Part shown: positions 16,064-20,144 of the stretch, one piece after another
Numbering within the stretch: the first letter of the stretch is position 1
How the letters are laid out: every line of letters begins with the position of its first letter
Assembly: GCA_903918325.1 (NCBI GenBank)
Contig: CAIXDY010000122.1
Location: forward strand, 1-20,144
Direction of reading: 5' to 3'
DNA from: an uncultured Actinomycetes bacterium
GTDB lineage: Bacteria > Actinomycetota > Actinomycetes > Nanopelagicales > Nanopelagicaceae
DNA length: 20,144 nucleotides
Program-made: the position numbers and the translations under genes
The notes under the pieces: generated by a model
Seen by the model: only the letters and a program-made list of their open reading frames with translations
What the model was told of the DNA's origin: nothing
Database searches by the model: none

Positions 16064-17205
16064 GAAAGATTAGCCGCCCGTCCTCGGGTAATTACATCAG
16101 GCAGAGCTGACAGAACGTGGTCGACATCGGCTTGTGTGCTTACTGCGCCAAAAGAAAAGCGTAATGAAGATTGCGCAGTCAACTGGCTGTGGCCCATTGC
16201 CAGCAGAACGTGACTAGCTTCATGAACTCCCGCACTGCAGGCCGATCCGGTAGAACATGAAATATGTTGGCCATCCATGAGCAAGAGAAGTGAATCACTC
16301 TGTGTGCCAGGAAAAGTTACGTTCACTATTCCGGGCAAGCGCTGCGAATTCAAACCATTAATCGATGCATCTGGAATCGCTGACATCACACCTGAAATAA
16401 AAGCATCGCGCAAAGTTTGTACGTGCTGAGCATCGTAGTACGCACTTTTTGCTGCAGCTGCAAAACCAACGATGCTTGGCGCGTTAAAGGTTCCACTTCT
16501 AATTTCGCGTTCCTGTCCCCCGCCATGTAATAGCGCTGGGATTTCAACGGTGCGTCGCAAAATTAATGCACCCACTCCTAATGGTCCACCAATTTTGTGG
16601 GCGCTCAATGACATCGCATACAGACCTAAATCTTTAAATGAAAGCGGAATCTTCTTAAAACTTTGAACTGCATCACTATGCACCGGAATTTCTCCAGCGA
16701 TTTCTACAACTTCACGTAAAGGTTGAATGACACCAGTTTCATTATTGGCATGCATGACTGAAATAACAGCGATCTCATGACCACGAGAAGCAATAAGTGA
16801 TTTCAGAAAATCTAGATCTACAACTCCATCAATATTAACTGGGATCTGAATAACTTCAGCGCCTTCATGTTCTTCTAACCAGTGCGCTGGATCCAAAATT
16901 GCGTGATGCTCGATAGCACTTATGACAACAACATGGCGGCCATTATCGCGCCCTTGCCAGTACAAACCTTTGAGTGCGGTGTTATTTGCTTCAGTACCCG
17001 AAGCGGTAAAAATTACTTCGCTAGGTAAACAACCAACACCTTGAGCAATTACTTCGCGTGCATCTTCTAACGTTTTCCGTGTTGCGCGGCCATGCGTGTG
17101 CAAACTAGATGGATTTCCAAGTTGGGCCAATTGCGTAGTCATTGCCATCAAAGCCTCTTCAACCATTGGCGTGGTTGCAGCATGGTCTAGATAGATAGAT
17201 GACAT
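16060..17205 (-). CDS. Cysteine desulfurase (NifS/IscS-type)
   Basis: PLP enzyme that removes sulfur from cysteine as a protein-bound persulfide. The 381 residues begin YLDHAATTP. They show the PLP-contacting EHHA at 99-102, NNETG (154-158), Schiff-base Lys204 in SAHKIGGP and the active cysteine Cys323 in GSACSAG, the short loop style of the IscS/NifS group I family rather than SufS. The likely client is MnmA, encoded next with a 4-nt overlap; a general Fe-S role cannot be excluded, so no symbol is given. No Shine-Dalgarno is seen. TAAGAT, overlapping the etfA stop, lies 6 nt before the ATG and could drive an internal leaderless transcript. Confidence 0.95.
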   Translation of the reverse strand: MSSIYLDHAATTPMVEEALMAMTTQLAQLGNPSSLHTHGRATRKTLEDAREVIAQGVGCLPSEVIFTASGTEANNTALKGLYWQGRDNGRHVVVISAIEHHAILDPAHWLEEHEGAEVIQIPVNIDGVVDLDFLKSLIASRGHEIAVISVMHANNETGVIQPLREVVEIAGEIPVHSDAVQSFKKIPLSFKDLGLYAMSLSAHKIGGPLGVGALILRRTVEIPALLHGGGQEREIRSGTFNAPSIVGFAAAAKSAYYDAQHVQTLRDAFISGVMSAIPDASINGLNSQRLPGIVNVTFPGTQSDSLLLLMDGQHISCSTGSACSAGVHEASHVLLAMGHSQLTAQSSLRFSFGAVSTQADVDHVLSALPDVITRGRAANLS

Positions 17206-17211
17206 GGGTCA

Positions 17212-17217
17212 ATCTTA
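17212..17217 (-). promoter_or_regulatory. Possible internal leaderless -10 before the cysteine desulfurase
   Basis: TAAGAT on the minus strand overlaps the etfA stop codon and is followed by six bases (TGACCC) and the ATG at 17205. The geometry matches the -10 before etfB and before the IDO-family gene. No convincing -35 is seen, and co-transcription from etfBA is also likely. Confidence 0.3.
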
Positions 17218-18168
17218 GGGTTTGCGCGCTTTAACGCCTTCCGTTGCCGGAGGCAGCACGGCAAAGAGATCTCCTACGACACCAAAATCAGCTAATTCAA
17301 ACAGTGGTGCCTCGGGATCTTTATTGATTACCACGATGGTTTTACTGGTCTGCATTCCAGCGCGATGCTGAATTGCACCTGAAATTCCACACGCAACATA
17401 GAGCGTTGGGCTCACAGTTTTTCCGGTCTGTCCTACTTGATGTGAATGTGGATACCAACCGGCATCAGTTGCTGCACGAGATGCACCAACAGCTGCGCCC
17501 AGGGAATCAGCAAAATTTTCAACTGCAGTGAAATCACCATTTGTTCCGCGGCCACCGGAAACAACTATGTTCGCCTCAGTTAACTCAGGGCGACCACCTT
17601 TAACTGGCGGTTGGGAAGAGGTAATAGTGGCCAATTTTGATTTCTCTGCAATTGATAATGGAAGTGTCTCGATTGCCGGAGAACATGTTACAAAATCAGC
17701 GGTGACGGTATTTGGACGCACGGTAATAATTGAAACTCCATGCGAGATTTTTGAATGCACGGTAGTAGATCCACCAAAAACTAACTGCGTTGTTGTGCAA
17801 TCTGCGGCAATAGCAACAGCATCAGTAATAATTCCTGATTGCACTTTCATTGCTACTCGACCAGCAACCTCTTTTCCAAATGCATGTGAAACTACAAGCA
17901 CCGCCGCTGGCTGCATCTTTGTAATTACTTGTGCAAGTGCATCCGCAGTTGCTGGAACTCCGTGCTTATCAAAATCATCCGATTCAACAACTATTGCCTT
18001 TGCAATAGGCCCGTGTACAAGCGTTGCTGCACGCGCGGCGCCTTTACCAACTGGGGCTAGAACTAGTGCAGTGACCTCTCCAATCACAGCGCCAGCAGTT
18101 GCAATTTCCACCGTGGATTTACTTGCTTTTTCGCCAACAAAATCAGCAAGAATTAATACAGTGCTCAT
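17215..18168 (-). CDS. etfA: Electron transfer flavoprotein alpha subunit
   Basis: With EtfB forms an FAD-carrying heterodimer that takes electrons from acyl-CoA and other flavoprotein dehydrogenases and passes them to the respiratory chain. The 317 residues comprise an N-terminal alpha/beta domain (1-190) and the C-terminal FAD domain (about 195-310) with GGRGTNGDF (206-214), GASRAATDAGW (228-238), GQTGKTVSP (246-254) and CGISGAIQH (260-268), the usual FAD-contacting stretches. The start overlaps the etfB stop as ATGA. The next gene begins 9 nt after its stop. Confidence 0.97.
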   Translation of the reverse strand: MSTVLILADFVGEKASKSTVEIATAGAVIGEVTALVLAPVGKGAARAATLVHGPIAKAIVVESDDFDKHGVPATADALAQVITKMQPAAVLVVSHAFGKEVAGRVAMKVQSGIITDAVAIAADCTTTQLVFGGSTTVHSKISHGVSIITVRPNTVTADFVTCSPAIETLPLSIAEKSKLATITSSQPPVKGGRPELTEANIVVSGGRGTNGDFTAVENFADSLGAAVGASRAATDAGWYPHSHQVGQTGKTVSPTLYVACGISGAIQHRAGMQTSKTIVVINKDPEAPLFELADFGVVGDLFAVLPPATEGVKARKP

Positions 18169-18950
18169 ATGAGCTTCTTCTCAATGAGGAAGTCGACAAG
18201 TTTTTGACCAGCACCACCGTCGTCAGTTATTACAACACCGGCTGCGCGAGGTGGTCTTGGAGCTGAGTCAATGACAGTGCTCCATGCTGCCGCCACTTGT
18301 ACACCCGTACTCGCGCAATTTCGAATATCAATTGTCTTTTTCTTCGCGGCCATAATGCCTTTGAAGGATGGATAGCGAGGCTCATTAATTTTTTCTACAA
18401 CACTTATTACCACTGGAAACACCGCAAAAATTTCTTCTACTCCTGCTTCAGTTACACGAGTTATTGAAACTTTCTGAGTACTTGGATCTACCTCAACTTT
18501 TGAAGCGAAAGTAAGCTGCGCCCAATCTAACTTTTCACTGATCATCGCAGGCACAACGCTCATGCGTGCATCTGTTGACTCTGTTCCGCAAATAACGATG
18601 TCAAAGTTCTCTTTGGTAATGACGCTAGCCAAAACTTGGGATGTGAGTACGGCATCAGCACCGGCCAAAGTGGCATCGCTAATTAAGATTGCATCGTTTG
18701 CGCCCATTGATAGCGCTTTTCGAATCGCTTCAGTGGCACGTTCTGGGCCCATTGAAATGACTGTGACGGTGTTAGCTCCACCCTCTTCATTTCCTCCATG
18801 GGCTTCGGCAATGCGCAGCGCTTCTTCAATTGCATATTCATCGAGATCATTGAGCACTGCATCAACGTTGGCACGATCGAGTAAACCGCCCACCATCTTT
18901 TTCTCAGCCCATGAATCTGGAACTTGTTTGATGCAGACAGCAATCTTCAT
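18165..18950 (-). CDS. etfB: Electron transfer flavoprotein beta subunit
   Basis: Partner of EtfA; this subunit binds AMP. From the ATG at 18950 the protein has 261 residues, the normal EtfB length, and begins MKIAVCIKQVPDS as most EtfB do. It contains LNDLDEYAIEEALRI, an AMP-domain stretch with SMGANDAILISD and GTESTDARMSVVPAMI, and FKGIMAAKKK near the end. The frame is open further upstream to a GTG at 19073, but that segment is rich in Trp, Arg and Cys, unlike EtfB, and covers the promoter region. No Shine-Dalgarno: TAACAT lies 7 nt before the ATG, so the mRNA is probably leaderless. It is the first gene of the long minus-strand series. Confidence 0.96.
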   Translation of the reverse strand: MKIAVCIKQVPDSWAEKKMVGGLLDRANVDAVLNDLDEYAIEEALRIAEAHGGNEEGGANTVTVISMGPERATEAIRKALSMGANDAILISDATLAGADAVLTSQVLASVITKENFDIVICGTESTDARMSVVPAMISEKLDWAQLTFASKVEVDPSTQKVSITRVTEAGVEEIFAVFPVVISVVEKINEPRYPSFKGIMAAKKKTIDIRNCASTGVQVAAAWSTVIDSAPRPPRAAGVVITDDGGAGQKLVDFLIEKKLI

Positions 18951-18957
18951 GTGGTCA

Positions 18958-18963
18958 ATGTTA
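18958..18963 (-). promoter_or_regulatory. Leaderless -10 of etfBA
   Basis: TAACAT (TANNNT class) ends 7 nt before the etfB ATG. The -35 region at 16-18 nt spacing is GC-rich and poor. The hexamer overlaps one end of the 16-bp palindrome, so a bound regulator would block it. Confidence 0.45.
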
Positions 18964-18975
18964 CTGGCCAGTAAC
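18960..18975. promoter_or_regulatory. Perfect 16-bp palindrome, candidate operator of etfBA
   Basis: GTTACTGGCCAGTAAC is an exact inverted repeat with no spacer. It ends 10 bp before etfB, overlaps the candidate -10 and lies in the only divergent intergenic region of the window. By chance about 0.3 such sites are expected in 20 kb and about 0.002 in this 123-bp gap. The form suits a dimeric TetR- or GntR-type repressor; no regulator gene is visible nearby. Confidence 0.5.
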
Positions 18976-19040
18976 CGCTTGCGCGAGCCACAAGGCGAGA
19001 TTTCACGCCAGATTTGCCAACACGTAACCTCAATGTGAAG

Positions 19041-19069
19041 TTGAGTCTTTAATGCGGGCTGAACATTAC
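19041..19069 (+). promoter_or_regulatory. Possible promoter of the glycosyltransferase gene
   Basis: TTGAGT (19041-19046) is followed by 17 nt and CATTAC (19064-19069), or by 15 nt and AACATT (19062-19067). Either -10 would start transcription at or within a few bases of the ATG at 19074. There is no Shine-Dalgarno. Weak matches, hence low confidence. Confidence 0.25.
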
Positions 19070-19073
19070 CCAC

Positions 19074-19694
19074 ATGAACCTTCCACTACGTGTGGCCATT
19101 GTTACCGAGTCATTTCTGCCTCAAGTAAATGGAGTAACCAACTCAGTGCTTCGCATTCTGGAGTACCTCAAAGCCGAGGGGCATCAGGCACTAGTTATTG
19201 CACCAGAGAGTGCCGATGGGCCAAAAGAGTTTGCTGGCTTTCGCGTCAAACGTGTGCCAAGTCTAGAAATGAAAGGTTTGATCCCTCTTGCATTTCCGCA
19301 ACGTAGTTTAGAACAGCTCCTCGATGGCTTTGCTCCCGATGTTATTCACTTAGCGTCACCAATTTTTCTCGGTAAATATGTAACGAAGATTGCACAACGT
19401 TTAGATATTCCAACTTTGTCGGTTTATCAAACTGATATTGCCGGTTTTGCACGTCATTATGGATTGAGTATTGCCCACGCTTCACTAAAGAAGTGGGTTG
19501 GAAAAATACACGCTCAAAGTAATCGAACTTTAGCGCCATCTAAATGGGCTTGTAATGACTTAGTTAATTCTGGTGTTAATAATGTTCACTTATGGCAACG
19601 CGGGGTGGATTCACAGCGTTTCTCTCCAGAAAAACGCGACATAAATCTGCGATGTGAAATATTGGGCGCACGTCCTGATCGCAAAATTGTCGGC
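19074..19694 (+). CDS. GT4-family mannosyltransferase (MgtA/PimB-like), truncated by chimeric junction
   Basis: N-terminal half (about 207 codons of an expected 370-390) of a GT-B glycosyltransferase. It begins MNLPLRVAIVTESFLPQVNG and has EYLKAEGHQALVIAPES, FAPDVIHLASP, SVYQTDIAGFARHYG, NRTLAPSKWA and HLWQRGVDSQRFSPE. This is the pattern of GDP-mannose-dependent alpha-mannosyltransferases such as mycobacterial MgtA (Rv0557), which build cell-envelope mannolipids. The family normally continues after KIVG with YVGRLAPEK; here, after Gly207 (19692-19694), the frame runs into foreign sequence. The frame stays open to 19994, but the later residues are antisense to a phage gene and are not part of this protein. 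The break is an assembly or library artefact, not a mutation. Confidence 0.88.
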
Positions 19695-20096
19695 TCCGCT
19701 GCCGTTCGCCACGGCGTAAACCGTTACTGCGCCGCCGTATATCACGTAGGGGAAAGCGTCACGGATGCCGCCAACTTCAGTCGCCCACAGCCAGTAATCC
19801 TCGAAAGACCCGCCTTGGGCTTTCATGCGATAGCGGGCTTGCACACGCTGGCGATACGCGGCATCGGTCTCGGCATCCGCGCCCTCGGTCGTCACGTCGG
19901 TCACTGTTCCGCTGTCCGGAAGTCCGATCTTCGGGATGCCGAGCGTCAGCACGTTGCCGATATTCAGGATGCCGAGCGTGCCTTGTACGGATGAAGTGAC
20001 GACGCAATCTGCTACGCCGGACAGCACAGCGGTTTCGACGGAAGTCTTGTAAACCAGCCCTGTGACGGGATTTACGAAAGACGTTCCCGCCGCGAC
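19695..20096 (-). CDS. Foreign insert: fragment of phage baseplate J/gp47-like protein
   Basis: This segment is clearly richer in G+C than the rest. The minus strand is open through all 134 codons, with no start or stop of its own, so it is an internal gene piece. It reads GTSFVNPVTGLVYKT, then ETDAAYRQRVQARYR, QGGSFEDYWLWATEVGGIRD and GGAVTVYAVANG, the middle of baseplate J-like proteins of contractile-tail phages and related injection particles. In its frame the similarity stops at the join with the glycosyltransferase (about 19692-19697). At the other end it abuts sequencing adapter, so it is one library insert from another genome joined to the contig end. Confidence 0.8.
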
Positions 20097-20144
20097 AGAT
20101 CGGAAGAGCGTCGTGTAGGGAAAGAGTGTTCAGAGCCGTGGGGG
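20097..20144. other. Illumina TruSeq adapter, i5 index and terminal G-run (sequencing artefact)
   Basis: Bases 20097-20129 are identical to the 33-nt TruSeq read-through adapter that begins AGATCGGAAGAGCG and ends AAAGAGTGT. The next eight bases, TCAGAGCC (20130-20137), are the reverse complement of TruSeq HT index D504 (GGCTCTGA). GTG then matches the following adapter bases before the sequence becomes all G. This is untrimmed, non-biological sequence. Confidence 0.97.

Noticed and set aside
17528..18172. Plus-strand 214-codon open frame opposite etfA
   Set aside because: Low-complexity Ala/Thr/Ser translation typical of antisense to a gene with biased third positions; etfA is unmistakable on the other strand.
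18951..19073. 41-residue extension of EtfB from a GTG at 19073
   Set aside because: Residues are unlike EtfB, the segment covers the palindrome and promoter, and the ATG at 18950 gives the standard N-terminus and length.
19074..19994. Full-length open frame of 306 codons suggesting a complete novel glycosyltransferase fusion
   Set aside because: The last hundred residues are antisense to a baseplate J gene fragment in foreign DNA that ends in adapter; only 19074-19694 is native.
19611..20144. Prophage edge or contractile injection system next to etfBA
   Set aside because: There is only one partial gene, no start or stop, a composition jump, and Illumina adapter directly attached. A library chimera explains everything.
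1..20144. CRISPR arrays, insertion sequences, toxin-antitoxin or defence genes
   Set aside because: No spaced direct repeats, transposase-like proteins or terminal inverted repeats were seen. Apart from the artefactual right end, every stretch is accounted for by housekeeping genes or short gaps.

Overview
This 20.1 kb window reads as a compact, fairly AT-rich stretch of actinobacterial chromosome with a library artefact at its right end. Actinobacterial origin is suggested by gene order: nadD-rsfS-GpgP-like phosphatase matches Mycobacterium Rv2421c-Rv2420c-Rv2419c. Other matching blocks are comEA-comEC-holA, rplU-rpmA-obgE-proB and a NifS-type desulfurase next to mnmA. A MgtA/PimB-like mannosyltransferase lies at the right. 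The modest GC, 1-4 nt gene overlaps and apparent leaderless starts would suit a streamlined planktonic lineage such as the freshwater acI/Nanopelagicales. That placement is an inference; no marker gene settles it.

Layout. Almost everything is on the minus strand, so transcription runs right to left. From the right: etfB-etfA, cysteine desulfurase, mnmA, ligA, a 40-residue membrane protein, nadD, rsfS, a GpgP-like phosphatase (18950 down to 11273). Next comes tRNA-Ala(GGC), with leuS starting 3 nt after it, then a cysteine-synthase-like PLP enzyme. The competence pair comEA/comEC and holA follow, then rplU-rpmA, an intrinsic terminator, and obgE-proB. At the left edge is the first 145 codons of an indoleamine 2,3-dioxygenase-family protein, cut by the window. 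Only the truncated glycosyltransferase at 19074 is on the plus strand. It diverges from etfB across 123 nt that hold a 16-bp perfect palindrome.

How the genes work together. EtfAB carry electrons from flavoprotein dehydrogenases. The desulfurase supplies sulfur to MnmA for tRNA 2-thiolation, and the cysteine-synthase-like enzyme may make its substrate. LigA and NadD share NAD chemistry. RsfS, ObgE, L21, L27, LeuRS and tRNA-Ala serve translation. ComEA/ComEC form the DNA receptor and channel. ProB starts proline synthesis.

Right end. From about 19695 the sequence stops being this chromosome. The glycosyltransferase frame breaks inside its family core and is followed by about 400 bp of GC-richer DNA. 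This DNA encodes part of a phage baseplate J-like protein on the opposite strand. It abuts an exact Illumina TruSeq adapter (20097-20129), an 8-nt i5 index and a terminal G-run. This is a chimeric contig end, not a prophage or a fusion gene.

No intergenic gap exceeds about 125 nt. I found no CRISPR array, insertion sequence, defence cassette or convincing new multi-gene system. The most biologically interesting items are the IDO-family gene beside proB, the tRNA-leuS junction, the etfB palindrome, the recurring leaderless-promoter geometry, and a comEC gene with no usual start codon where its homologous N-terminus begins.
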